A program made the position numbers and the translations under genes. This document shows positions 44,349 to 54,739 of a DNA stretch of 64,000 bases, piece after piece; the first letter of the stretch is position 1; the number at the start of each line of letters is the position of its first letter. Where the stretch lies: assembly GCA_949825065.1 (NCBI GenBank), contig OX463859.1:26925847-26989846 (forward strand), read 5' to 3'. The notes under the pieces were generated by a model, which was not told the DNA's origin, made no database searches, and saw only the letters and a program-made list of their open reading frames with translations. The DNA is from Odontocerum albicorne (taxonomy: Eukaryota > Arthropoda > Insecta > Trichoptera > Odontoceridae).

Positions 44349-44563
44349 CACTTGCCATCCAGTGATGGACAGCGAGTGACCAGGACTTATATTTTATTTG
44401 ATCATTCTACGTTTTAATATATAATAAAATTATTTTTATACCTAGTTACACAAAATAACCTAGCAGATTTTGCATAATTTTAATTTAAAATATACATTTT
44501 TCACTGGACGCTTAGCGTCCAGCACCGTGGTTGGGGGAATTTTTCAGCACAGTAAGGCAAGTG
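44349..44563 (+). mobile_element. piggyBac-type MITE, copy 2 (215 bp)
   Basis: TTAA at 44345-44348 and 44564-44567; same termini and interior as 33642-33855, with CTGGACGCTTAGCGTCCAG as an uninterrupted palindrome here. Confidence 0.87.
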
Positions 44564-44567
44564 TTAA

Positions 44568-45039
44568 ATTGCTTTAGATCCCAAGGAGCTCTCTAAATCG
44601 ATAGACAAAGTGAGCTTAATAGTGTCGGAAATCGGAGCTTAAATAATAGCCGATGACTGTTATGAAATAATACCTCGGTTGGATTCTCATATTTTGATCA
44701 TAATCTCTTTCTCAAAGAATTCGACCTGATATGTACATTGTAGTATACTCTGAATCGTCTAAGGCGTGCTAACAGTGATAGTGTGCTCACCTTAGAAAGT
44801 GGGGTTTTATGGCTTCAGTTGGTTTCATGGTGGAGGAGTGTTCAATATATACAATCCCGGAAGGACTGAAAGAGATTCATTAAGCTTCACCTAAGGTTGT
44901 ACCATAGATAAGAGACATTAACGTCTATTTATGAAAATGAAACCATACAAGAGAAAAACTGGCATTTTGCATTTTTGATAAATATGTACTAGTTTTCTAA
45001 ATTCGATTACATTATATTAAATTTGATAAGGTAATTATA
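44568..45039. other. No feature recognised
   Basis: No open frame. 'AGTTTTCTAAATTCGATTA' near 44990 recurs in similar form near 52255, a small interspersed repeat. Confidence 0.45.
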
Positions 45040-45240
45040 TTTATTGAACACTTGAATTGCAAATACTCGTACAATCTGGCGAGTGTATTTTCAGGTGGTA
45101 ATCTCTTCCAGCCGACCAGATAAAAGTAAATTAAGCAACCATTGCAAAAAAACATTCAAATGACAATCCATGTCCACGAAATTCATGAACACATACGTGA
45201 GTCCACGACCCCACAAAAGACGGACAATCACCCAAATAAA
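45040..45240 (-). mobile_element. LINE family A 3' end (minus strand)
   Basis: Tail and 3' UTR only: AACACTTGAATTGCAAATAC, 'ACAATCTGGCGAG', GGTAATCTCTTCCAGCCGAC, and CACGAAATTCATGAACAC, the inverse of the family A 3' UTR. Confidence 0.78.
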
Positions 45241-45329
45241 TACTACTGCACGTATTAGAAATACTATAATAGATAAGCACTAACACTCGAACACTAGTAT
45301 TGTTACCATGCGAATTCTATCAACAGACT

Positions 45330-45415
45330 TGTACCCCATTTTTTTTTGGTATCATTGGAAATTGAAACTTTTGTATGAAAGGTCAGTGTTTTACTAATAA
45401 GGCCATATATTGGTG
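45330..45415 (-). repeat. SINE head (minus strand, degenerate)
   Basis: Inverse reads GGCCTTATTAGTAAAACACT (box A), TTTCAATTTCCAATGATACC (box B region) and an A-rich run, as in the 30320 SINE. Confidence 0.5.
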
Positions 45416-45789
45416 TTGCCTTTTTCTCGCTCAATGGCCATTATTATGATTATGTATCAACTTAAAATGTTTTTTTATAATTAAAGTAAAAATGTTGACA
45501 TCTTTCAAAGAAAACAGGAAACCCCTGTTATTTTTTTAACCTTCTCCTCTTATCACCTTTTGCATAATTATTTGGAACAAAAAGCGGGAGCTCGCTCTTT
45601 ATACAAAGTACCTGAACAATTACTTCAGCCTTATCGTGTTTAAACAAGTATGTACCGAAACAAAATATGAGTTAGAACGCCTCAGAAAACGAGAAGACTT
45701 AGTCAAAAAAAAAGGAAAATAAAACAAACCGTTATAAATAACAAGATAAAAAATAATTTTAAGATTTATTATAAGAGTTGGTTTATCAG

Positions 45790-46262
45790 CCTTTCTAGTT
45801 CATTGCTTTTCTTTTTTTACGTCATCCCTGACTGTCCATGAGGTGAGGCTCTGGAATCAGTTACAAAACAATGTTACAATGTTAGACTCACCCCATCCCT
45901 TGCATGCTTTAAGAAGCGATTGAAAAAACTTTTAATTTCTAGTCAGTAATATAGCGTGTTTCATTCCTCATTATTTTTTTCTTTCGTCTCCACCATCCGT
46001 TCCTTTTCCTTTGATTGATGATATCTCACTTTATATGAAAAGGAATGTTCGGGTGATGGTCCGTCTTTGTGGGGAATATGGGTATATGCTCATGTATGTG
46101 TTCATGGATTTCGTGCGGATGGATAGTCATTTGAATGGTTTTTGCAATCATGCTTGCTTAATTTACTTGTATCCGGTTAGTAGGAAGGAATTGCCGCATG
46201 GAAAGAAGCCCACCAGATTGTATTTGCAATACAATCTGGTGGGCAAGTGTTAAATAAATAAG
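45790..46262 (+). mobile_element. LINE family A, 5'-truncated copy
   Basis: Partly readable C-terminus (KQLQNNVT-like, 'GCATGCTTTAAGAAGCGATT', AAAAAACTTTTAATTTCTAG), then 3' UTR with TCACTTTATATGAAAAGGAA and ATGTTCGGGTGATGG. Tail: GCCCACCAGATTGTATTTGC followed by its own inverse (CAATACAATCTGGTGGGC), then TAAATAAATAAG. The inverted tail duplicate is unusual. The 80-codon open frame at 46011-46253 lies in the 3' UTR and is not a gene. Confidence 0.8.
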
Positions 46263-46427
46263 TTTAAAAAATAAGTGTTTTGGAATAGCGGACACATTTT
46301 CAGACGTGAGACAGATAATCTGTAGAAATTAATGAGAATAGAAAGTCTGCCAAAAAAAGAGGTAGAATAAAGCGCAAGCAAGATACAGTGGTGTAAGAAT
46401 TGACTGGGGGGAACCTGTACATTTGAG

Positions 46428-47080
46428 TTGACTCATATAGATTACATACGACTAGATCTGATTACTTCGAAGCACATTCAAGGATCCCTCAAGGATCAAA
46501 TTTTAAAGCCTACGCTCTTCTTCCTTATCATTATCAATGATATTGGATTGGTAATAAGGCACTCTCAGTTCCTTTTATTAACTGAAGACTTTAAGGTCTA
46601 TGAAAAAATATTTATTTGATTATTATTTAAAAGTGGAGTAAAGTGAAAAAAACTCAATTTTATTATATCAATTAATAAACTCTTGAATTTCTTTCGTCGT
46701 TGCCAGGCCTTGTAGTCGAGTATCCCCTAAAGGCTTTAAAGTTAAATTTCTCTAGAGCAATGGTTTTCGTAATTTTTTTGTTAATCTCTGAATAATGTTA
46801 ATACTCAAAAAGTAGATAGCAACAATGACTGAGATATTAATTTCAACTATTTGCTTTCATTTGGTCTTCACGTAGAGGAACTTTGTGAATTTGCATATAG
46901 AGTATGCGGATTGGTCCTACAAGTCTCTAACTCGTTAAAAGCGGGAGAGGTTCTCAGATGTCCGCTGGTACGTAGCAATATACAATAGAATGAAGAATAT
47001 TGGCATGGAGCCCGAGAGAGAGTTGTTAATTTCAAATATTTGAGAAATCAGAAATCTGATGAGATATCTTTATAATTATT
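46428..47080 (+). pseudogene. Non-LTR reverse transcriptase fragment (jockey/CR1-like)
   Basis: 'IRLDLITSKHIQ', then GSLKDQILKPTLFFLIII, NDIGLVIRHSQFLLLTEDFK. This mirrors 'GVPQGSILGPLLF-x-x-FINDI', the RT motif before the catalytic box; the YADD position reads LTED. Later, with shifts, 'RVCGLVLQVSNSLK' and CPLVRSNI resemble the following RT block. The fragment is old and carries many stops. Confidence 0.72.
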
Positions 47081-47516
47081 GTAATTGCGGATGTGTGATG
47101 CTCTTTCCTCTATGTTTCTAATAAGTATGTTGGAATTCCATTGTGTTTTATACTCCTGACACCTATTTGGGATTCAAAAATATTAGTTATATTAGAGTGG
47201 CAATAAAAAAACTAGCTTCCTAAATCCTCTTTTTTTGTTTTGCAAGCAGTCTCTTGTAGAACCAACAGCATTTTAGAAAAAAAAATCAGAGAAAATACGT
47301 ACCATAGCAGTTTATCAGCATTATTTTCACGACCATCACCCTTAATTTTAAATCTTCGTTGACACCATCCGGGATCACCACGGCCCAAAACGCCAAGATG
47401 AAATAAGCCCAAAGAGAGTTAATGACAACATATTTTTGGAATCATCAAGAAACTGTATGAATTGACTTCAAAGAGAGAAACACTAAGAGAGTAATCGAAC
47501 TTTGAAACAAAGACAA

Positions 47517-47722
47517 CTATCGTAGCCTACTTGGTACGAAGCATGTCTACCGACCCGGATGTTGCGAGTTCAATCCCCGCAGGAACCCATTTTTTTTTAG
47601 TCTGGTTTTCACTAAGAGCCTCTGACATCATTCTGGTTAGTTGGAAAAGATTACCACCAGACAATAAACCCGCCAGGTTGTACTATATACCACGAAAGTG
47701 TAATTCAATACAACTTCCAGAG
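47517..47722 (+). repeat. tRNA-derived SINE with LINE A-type tail
   Basis: Head: 'GTAGCCTACTTGGTACGAAG' (box A) and GCGAGTTCAATCCCCGC, a box B with a paired GCG-GG/CCCCGC arm. Body: 'GGTTTTCACTAAGAGCC'. Tail: 'GTTAGTTGGAAAAGATTACC', 'CAATAAACCCGCCAGGTTGT', then AATTCAATACAA. A 93-codon open frame across it is incidental. Confidence 0.82.
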
Positions 47723-47855
47723 AGAACACTATCTTTGAGGGCCGTTATTGTAATTACGAAATTTGGCACACATGATCGCTTAGTGCATCTTTGCCATATA
47801 TTTTACATTTAGAAAATATACATGAAGCCAATAAACCACGTTAGCAATTTGGGTA
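47723..47855. other. No feature recognised
   Basis: Short spacer between a SINE and a MITE. Confidence 0.5.
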
Positions 47856-47998
47856 GAGTCCACGCGGCGTAAGGAAAAAAACCACTTCTGTATTTTTAAA
47901 TGAATAATAAATAAATAAACGAAATAATTTGAATATATAATAAATAAATAATCATGGTCACCCTTCTACGCTATTCTTTCCTTACGGCGCGTGGACTC
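47856..47998. mobile_element. Compact MITE, 143 bp, TA target
   Basis: TA (47854-47855; 47999-48000) flanks inverted ends GAGTCCACGCGGCGTAAGGA / TCCTTACGGCGCGTGGACTC, differing at one base in about 22. The interior is AT-rich (AAATAAATAAACGAAAT) and non-coding. TA targets fit a Tc1/mariner-type source. Confidence 0.88.
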
Positions 47999-48109
47999 TA
48001 TACAGTAATCAATTTTTTTCCGGCTACTGTGTATGCTTACAATTACGTTCCATAATGATATACATTTAACACGTTTATAATGAAGTTTTGGCAACGAAAA
48101 AATTTTCTA

Positions 48110-48335
48110 ACGATATATGTCATGTCCTTAACTGTCCATGCCGTGAGACTCTGAATCCAGTTACAAACCAATGTCAGACTCGCTACGTCCTTGGCATGCT
48201 TTAAGAATGAGAAAACTTAATTTCTAGTCAGTAATATAACGTGTTTCATTCCTGATTTTTTTTCCTCTTCACCATTCCTTCCTTTTCCTTTGATTGATGA
48301 CATCTCAATTTTACGTTTTTTATGTATATTTTCAT
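48110..48335 (+). mobile_element. LINE family A fragment
   Basis: 'CTTAACTGTCCATGCCGTGA', 'AGTTACAAACCAATGTCAGA', GGCATGCTTTAAG and 'TAACGTGTTTCATTCCTGAT' mark ORF2 end and early 3' UTR; decays after 48310. Confidence 0.75.
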
Positions 48336-48369
48336 AAATTTTATAAAGATGAATGATCAATTCAGTTCG

Positions 48370-48745
48370 ATCCCACTACACCCACGCTGTTATGGGGGGC
48401 AAAATAAGTCCCCATCCAGCGCGGTCTAGACTAGAAAATCGAAATCTTTTTTTATTTTTTTTATGAGCGTGCGTCATCACATCGTTACGAAAAAAGAACT
48501 GCCCAAAGGGATGTCTTCTCCGGTGGCAACACACTTGAGTGTGAAAAGAATAGTTGTGACGACGGACTTGTACAGAAGGTCCAACACCACAGCAGAAGAA
48601 AATGTACTCACAGCGCAGTAATTTTTTTCTTATAAAGTCGCTCAAGGTCTGGAGTTCAAACAGCTAGCAAGTTTCAAGTGCAACAAAACTATGTTATAAT
48701 TTGACGCCACTAGATCGGAGTACTCAATCGGTCGCAAGATGAACA
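48370..48745 (+). repeat. Dispersed coding-like repeat, copy 2 (unidentified)
   Basis: Pairs with 200-640. Conserved blocks: 'GAAAATCGAAATC', a TGCCCAAAGGGATG/TCTTCTCCGGTGG block and 'TTTGACGCCACTAGATCGGA'. This copy is also full of stops. It is immediately followed by the Penelope-like insertion, whose left target duplication starts at 48750. Confidence 0.5.
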
Positions 48746-48761
48746 GATAAATAATCCTTTG

Positions 48762-49367
48762 TAATTTATTTTTATTAAACACTGTTTATTCCACTTTTTT
48801 GTGACGGTATAACCCTATCTGTTTCAAGGCTTTCACCTCATCTTCAGGGGAGCGCAAACAAGACTAAATGTTGTTCGAATTGGTACCGATATACACGCTT
48901 CAACGGTTGGGGGCTGAGGGATGAGGGAGGCAAGAAACAATTTCGGCCAAGAGTGGAGAGATTTTTGGGACATAACTATTCAACAGATGTTCGGATCGGT
49001 GTACTGACTTAGAAATTTCTAGGGCCTCTAATCTGTCCAATTTATTTCCGTTACTACTGATATGTAGGAATTTGGCATCATCGATAGAAAAGAATGGTTT
49101 TCACAGTGACAATGATTATCCATTTCAGAATAAATTAGAGGATTTGTTAAGGCGGATTTGTGTTCACAAAATCTCTTTTCAAAAGATCTTCCTGTCTTTC
49201 CTATATAGAAATTATCACAGTCACCACATAAAAGGTTATACACACGACTGTTAATAAACCGGTGGGGTTATACCGTTACAAAAAAGTGGAATAAACAGTG
49301 TTTGATAAAAATAAATTACAATGTCTTTAAACCTCCACAACGTTAATGTCTTAACTATAAACAACAT
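48762..49367 (-). mobile_element. Penelope-like element, truncated insertion with 12-bp TSD
   Basis: AATAATCCTTTG flanks both sides (48750-48761 and 49368-49379). The left edge has the family terminus inverted (TTTATTCCACTTTTTTGTGA, CGGTATAACC), the right edge has it direct (GGTTATACCGTTAC, GTGGAATAAACAGTGTTTGA, CCTCCACAACGTTAATGTC). The body holds the GIY-YIG end of the protein on the minus strand. Reverse transcriptase is missing, so it is a 5'-truncated copy framed by inverted terminal repeats. Confidence 0.86.
48900..49250 (-). pseudogene. Penelope-like GIY-YIG endonuclease and C-terminal tail
   Basis: The frame from about 49250 reads YNLLCGDCDNFYIGKTGRSF, EKRFCEHKSALTN, then ENHSFLSMMPNSY and stops at 49028. 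C-x2-C followed by FYIG-x-T-x-R-x-F-x-x-R-x-x-EH is the GIY-YIG nuclease core with the cysteine pair seen in Penelope-like proteins. Past the stop, other frames give the tail also seen at 23455-23685. The reverse transcriptase domain is absent, and the start is a truncation point, not a start codon. Confidence 0.88.
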
Positions 49368-49404
49368 AATAATCCTTTGATTTTTTGCGACCTTTATTTA
49401 CATT

Positions 49405-49488
49405 TGCCTGGTCAGTTGGAAGAGATCGCCTTCTGACAATAATTCCGTCAGATTTTTTTTTACAATAAAGCATTCAATAAATAAATAT
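49405..49488 (+). repeat. LINE A/SINE 3' tail fragment
   Basis: 'GGTCAGTTGGAAGAGATCGCC', TCTGACAATAATTCCGTCAG and CAATAAATAAATA; body not recognisable. Confidence 0.65.
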
Positions 49489-50004
49489 CAAAATATAAGG
49501 CACTTGTCAAGTAAATAAATATAATAAAAAAAACGCATTATTTTTTAACTCAGTTCACTTGTTCCTTCTTTCTTTTTCCTTCCACATGAGAGGCTATAAA
49601 ATGGATAATAGTTAACGGTATAACGGCTGGTATTAAAGCCTCGTTCTTGGGTCAACTTACACATTTGTTAGAAATATTTATAAAATTTCCGTCCTCATAA
49701 CCCATTAAATGGATTACTTGGGTTAGGTCGGTATTAAATTATTGAAACATAATATTACTTCTTACGTAATTATCTCAATATTGCCAGGTCACTTCCGAAA
49801 AATTAAATTGGTTATAGTTAATTTTGTTATGTAGCTAAATCCGTGCAGAACTTTGTGGCTTTGTTGTTTAAGTGTTCTGTATTCACATGAGATTTTCAAG
49901 TTGGACACTTGACGGTAGCAAAAAATAAAAAGAAAGTTATAGTAATAAAATGAGTCCCGGTTTTATGTATTCTAATAAAAATATTAATAAAACGTAATTT
50001 AAAT
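49489..50004. other. No feature recognised
   Basis: AT-rich, no open frame of interest. Confidence 0.5.
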
Positions 50005-50065
50005 AGATGTTTGAAGAGCAAACTCTCCTCAAGGATGTTTGAAGAGCAAACTCTCCTCAAAAACC
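50005..50065 (+). repeat. 30-bp tandem duplication
   Basis: 'GATGTTTGAAGAGCAAACTC' plus TCCTCAA occurs twice in succession; each unit contains GAGTTTG/CAAACTC-type inverted bases. Confidence 0.9.
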
Positions 50066-50154
50066 TACTTTTATTGACAGATAAAAAATTACAAAATAAA
50101 TATATAAAAGTCGAGTGTAAGGATAGGAAGGTATTGATGGTGGCCATTAGATAA

Positions 50155-51316
50155 GGTTTAAAAATATTTGGTAAGAGAACATATTTGGTAAGTAAACATA
50201 TTTGGTAAGAAAACATATTTGGTAAGCGAACATATTTGGTAAGAAACATATTTGGTAAGGAAAAATATTTGGTAACAAAACATATTTAGGAAGAACACAC
50301 ATTTGGTAAGAAAACATATTTGGTGAGAAAACATATTTGGTAAGAAAACATATTTGGTAAGAAAAGATATTAGGTAAGACAACATATTTGGTTATATAAC
50401 ATATTCGGTAAAAAAGCATATTTGGTAAGAAAACATATTTTGTAAGAAAACATATTTGGTAAGAAAACCTATTAGGTAAAAAAACATATTTGGTTATATA
50501 ACATATTTGGTAAGAAAACATATTTGGCTAGAAAACAAACACATTTGGTAAGGAAACATATTTGGTTATAAAACGTTTTTGGTTAGAAAACACATTTGGT
50601 AAGAAAACATATTTGGTAAGGAAACATATTTGGCTATATAACATATTTGGTAAAAAAAAGCATATTTGGTAAGAAAACATATATTGTAAGAAAACATATT
50701 TGGTAAGAAAACATATTAGGTAAGAAAACATATTTGGTTATATAACATATTTGGTAAGAAAACATATTTGGTTAGAAAACGAACACATTTGGTAAGGAAA
50801 CATATTTGGTTATAAAATGTTTTTATTAAATATAACATATTTGGTAAGAAAACATATTTGGTTAGAAAACATATTTGGTAAGAAAGCATATTTGGTTAGA
50901 AAACATATTTGGATACAAAACATATTCTGTAAGAAAACCTATTTGGTTATAAAAAACATATTTGGTAAGAAAACATATGTGGTAAGATAATATATTTGGT
51001 AAGAAAACATATTTGGTAAGAGAACATATTTGGTAAGAAAATGTATTTTGTTAGAAAACATATTTGGTAAGAAAACATATTTGGTAAGAAAACATATTTG
51101 GTAAGAAAGCATATTTCGTTAGAAAACATATTTGGATTTAAAACATATTTTGTAAGAAAACCTATTTGGTTATAGAAAACATATTTGGTAAGAAAACATA
51201 TTTGGTAAGAAAATATATTTGGTAAGAAAACATATTTGGTAAGAGAACATATTTGGTAAGAAAACGTATTTTTTTAGAAACCATATTTGGTAAGAAACCA
51301 TATTTGGTATGAAAAG
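50155..51316 (+). repeat. Minisatellite of 17-bp units (~68 units)
   Basis: The unit is CATATTTGGTAAGAAAA with variants (GGTTATATAA, GGTTAGAAAA, GGAAGAACA). Because 17 is not a multiple of three, three units form a 51-bp/17-residue period and the minus strand is open in several frames, with peptides such as MFSYQICFLTKYVFLPN. Larger blocks (for example 50420-50520 and 50640-50760) repeat as higher-order copies. Confidence 0.95.
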
Positions 51317-51420
51317 ATGAACTATAAAGAAATCGTTGTAGATCTTCCGATATAGTTGCACATTCGGTTTTAGGTGTAGTGTAGTGTATGTGTAGTATTC
51401 ATATACAATCAGAAATTATG
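51310..51420 (-). repeat. Interspersed repeat (partner at 56440-56545)
   Basis: Inverse reads 'ACACATACACTACACTACACC', CCGAATGTGCAAC and TATCGGAAGATCTACAA, matching 56470-56525 on the plus strand. Confidence 0.7.
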
Positions 51421-51744
51421 GTAAGACCTTCTAAAAATGATAGTCTTCAAGTACTTCCTAAAGCTCTACACACCACCCATGCATAACACTCAGAAGCAAA
51501 AAAAAAATACGCCACAGGATCCGCCTTCTTGAATTGAATTGAATTCGGAACAATGCTTTTATAAGATGAAGACAAAATCGACCGACATCTATGAGAAACA
51601 GATTTGAAATATACATTTCATATAGAATATAAAGAAATATGTATTACGTTTCATTGTATGCAATACAGGCTAGCAAATGTATTGCCATGAGACAATATCT
51701 TCTAATAAACCTCAAAGATCAAGAGGTCTGAAGGGAAAACCACG
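51421..51744. other. No gene; short shared repeat
   Basis: CACACCACCCATGC and ACGCCACAGGATCC near 51470-51515 echo 27645-27705. Confidence 0.45.
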
Positions 51745-51828
51745 CTGAACCCCTTTTTCTTTAAATCAAACCATCAGCCCCCGAATCATTAGACAGGCGT
51801 TTTAACCACTAAGCCATGGAGGTCGTCA
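51745..51828 (-). repeat. tRNA-derived SINE head
   Basis: Minus strand: GACGACCTCCATGGCTTAGT (box A), 'GGTTAAAACGCCTGTCTAAT', then a degenerate box B. Best-preserved box A of the family in this window. Confidence 0.68.
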
Positions 51829-52549
51829 GACCTTGTTCGTAGTTTGGTTATTTTTGTTGTAATTTAAAACGGTAAGTAAATTTTCCTTCGTTTAAGCGTT
51901 AATTTTGACAAATAAGTACCATTTAGCCTAATTATGTGGGGGTTGAGTTAGGTTGGTTGAGGCTAGGTTATTTATTGTAATTTGATTGTGTTGTATCGTT
52001 GAAAGACGTTATTTCCTAACGTTTTAGTGGGTATTTTGAAAAATACGAACCGTTCAATTTGGTTAAGTAAAGTTTGGTGAGGTCAGGTTATTTTTGTTAT
52101 TTTTCACTGTTTTGTAATATATAATCATTATGCTGTATACAGAACAACTTAACGAACTTATTCCCGTGTATTGATCTCATCAATTTTATTTCTCTGTGCC
52201 ATTAAAGATAAAACACCTCACGCCTAAACATTATTTTTTGATAAATATATACCAGTTTCCTAATTTCGATTAGATTATATTATGATAAATTTGATAAAGT
52301 TGTAATTTTTTTTCAATTTTAATGTGCTTTTATGTTATTTTTTCACTTTTTATGGTTAAAAAGATAACATTCTTAATATTTATTATTTTTAACATGTATA
52401 ACATCAAATTCCAGAGGCTTGATACACCCCGATAATAATAGCAACAAATACGTTGTTACTTGTATAGCATTGTTTTGTTATAAAATATCATTTTAATATT
52501 GTCAGCTTTTGAATTCATAAACTGTGGCTTGTAAGCGCATTTCTGTATT
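51829..52549. other. No gene; TTAGG-like scatter
   Basis: 'GAGTTAGGTTGGTTGAGGCT' and 'GGTGAGGTCAGGTTATTTTT' near 51955 and 52075 are the diffuse TTAGG/TTGG-type tracts common in insect genomes. Confidence 0.45.
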
Positions 52550-52910
52550 AGGGATGCAGAGAAAACAGTGCATCAGATTTTCTTATCTGAACATATCATC
52601 CATCTATTCTGAATACATTTACCAACTTATACGACTTCTACGAGTTCTGTCTTTCAAGATCGCCTTCTTTCAAAATATCATTCACTTGACCTAATAATAC
52701 TTTCCTTGGTATTCTTCTGTCACGTCTTTCTCTCAAATTTACATCATATATTTGTTTTTGTAAGTCGTTCTTCATACAATAATTTTACATGTTCACCCCC
52801 TATTCTTAATTTTATTCAACACTTTTGTCTTTATTTAACATTCGTTCCCAATCACTTTATTCCGTTTTCTAAACAACATTGTCACCATGTATTATTCCCA
52901 ATTTACTCAT
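52550..52910 (-). pseudogene. Family B LINE C-terminal fragment
   Basis: Minus-strand translation with shifts includes YEERLTKTNI and later 'DKKI-CTVFSAS', with the GKCIQNRWMICSDKK region corresponding to MDVEEA-x-NVCRDRK. The opposite-strand 108-codon frame at 52706-53032 is a shadow. Confidence 0.6.
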
Positions 52911-53049
52911 TTTTCTTCAGTTTTTATTTGACTCGTCTCATTTTTTTTTCCTTACACATTTCACTCGCATACATTCAAATTGGTATTGAAATACTATTGA
53001 GTGAATACAATGACTTATTAATATTTACCTGACCATTGACAAAAGTATT

Positions 53050-53425
53050 GCTGCTTGTAATATTTAAAAATATATCAGAATTTTTTATTTTTTATTAAAC
53101 AAAGTAAATTATTGTACCAACATTTGTCAAGGCTATACCTATATACAAATTTATTACTTAACTAATCTTAATTGTATGTTATAATTTATGAACTTACTTA
53201 ATCTTATTTTCCTACATATCATTTTATTTTATTTATTCAATCTTAATATATGAGATCTTAGAAATAATTAACACTTACATACTACTTATAACTAGATAAC
53301 AATTCTTACACTAATTATTTAGCAAAAACACGTCCACTCGTTCAGGCTACTTTTATTCCATCACATTCACTCAGACCTTGGTCGTCCCAGCTAATACTAT
53401 AGGTGGACTAGTCAGGCAACATATG
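53050..53425. repeat. Unidentified interspersed repeat, copy 2
   Basis: Partner of 17690-18135; see that entry. Best blocks: 'CTAGATAACAATTCTTACA', CACTCGTTCAGGCTAC, 'AGACCTTGGTCGTCCCAGC'. Confidence 0.7.
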
Positions 53426-54249
53426 GTAAATTGACGACGTGAAAATAACTGTCTGGTTTCCAATAAACTCGTCTTTACCTCTTCATAATTGGATGTAATT
53501 GCCACATGCCAACAAACTCACTAGTTAATACTGTATATAACGAAAGGTATGTTAAATAAGGGAAGTTTATGAAAATAAAGCGGAGTTATCAATTTTTCCT
53601 TTCACAAACAAATTGAATGTTTAGTATACATGAACTATTTTGTCTTTTTCTCAACAATAACTCCGTGCGTAATGAAAGATAATGTATTTCATGTAATAAA
53701 AATCTATTTATATTTTTTTTCTTACATCTATAAACCTTATTTGATGTGTAACATCGAGTATGACTCTTGTGTTTTTTTTAGCAGTAAATTCTTGGTTCGT
53801 TTTTTTTGCAGTTTATTCCAGGGATGTGGCCTGTTAGCCACCCCTCTATCTCTTCGAGGGCCTGCCTAGTTCTGGTATCTTTATTTTTTTGTGATATCAG
53901 CAATAACGTATTTTCTGCGTTCTTCATCTTTGCCTTAACACCCCCTTCTAGCTTCTGTATCATTTATTGTATCTTTGAGCGGTTCACTTGCTGTACATCG
54001 CAAGAGTTTCATTTCTGATGCTCCAAAGAGTGCCTTAGTTAATTTATTTATATATTTTATAAATATTACATATATAAGTAAAAAACACCCAATTACATAC
54101 AAAATTTAAAAAAATTAAATAAAGTAACATGAACAAAATATTTATACAAAGCTTAATGCTATATTATATAAATCAGCAAGAAAATAAAAATAAGTAAACA
54201 AAAAATATATGTTTAGCTGTAACAATTAACTCCCATTACTGTTGCAGTC
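53426..54249. other. No feature recognised
   Basis: AT-rich; 53630-54018 holds short overlapping open stretches on both strands without recognisable motifs. A decayed LINE A-type tail may lie at 53490-53560 (AATTGCCACATGCCAACAAA). Confidence 0.4.
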
Positions 54250-54720
54250 CTAAGACTGGTTTGCAGCAATTTCAACTCTTCTCCTCCATTCCCCCCTGTC
54301 CTGTGCGGCTCTTTTTAAATCTGTATATGTTGAGCAGCGCACGTCCACCAACAGGTCCTCCAGGTACTCTCGGCGTGGGCGTCCCCTAGAGTTTGTCCCC
54401 TCGGTCATACCCTCCATTATGGCATGCAAGAGGCCCTCTTGTCGTATTATATGACCGATCCATCTCGCACGCCTTTCGGACAGGATTCTGAGCAGGTGCC
54501 TTCCTCCTTCGATTCGTTGGAGAACCTCTTCATTTGTGATGCGGTCTCTCCAGGAAATTCCTAATAGTCTTCTATAGGACCACATCTCAAAAGCCTCTAG
54601 TCTTCGTCTATCTCTTTCGAATAGGCACCATGTCTCGCAGCCGTACATCAAGATACTCCAAAATAAAAGGTCGAAAATAATAGAATCAAATAATATAGAC
54701 CTAAAACTGAGAATACTCCC
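54250..54720 (-). pseudogene. Non-LTR reverse transcriptase C-terminus (family D)
   Basis: An open 150-codon stretch: ILMYGCETWCLFERDRRRLE, AFEMWSYRRLLGISWRD, RITNEEVLQRI, RARWIGHIIRQEGLLHAIM, GRPRREYLEDLL, DRGEWRRRVEIAANQS then stop at 54250. YGCETW, FEMW-x-YRR and WIGHI-x-R are hallmarks of the region after the polymerase core in insect LINE ORF2 proteins. There is no internal stop, but the catalytic core is missing and the upstream sequence is unrelated AT-rich DNA from about 54720. It is a relatively young 5'-truncated insert, distinct from families A-C. Confidence 0.9.
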
Positions 54721-54739
54721 ATTACTAAGAGAGAACAAA

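Noticed and set aside
46011..46253. 80-codon frame starting MIDDISLYMKRN, also seen at 19643 and 40006
   Set aside because: It falls in the 3' UTR of LINE family A in every copy, is read in different directions depending on the copy, and follows the genuine ORF2 stop.
48376..48645. 89-codon minus-strand frame
   Set aside because: It is antisense to the dispersed repeat shared with 200-640, where the conserved peptide blocks are on the plus strand.
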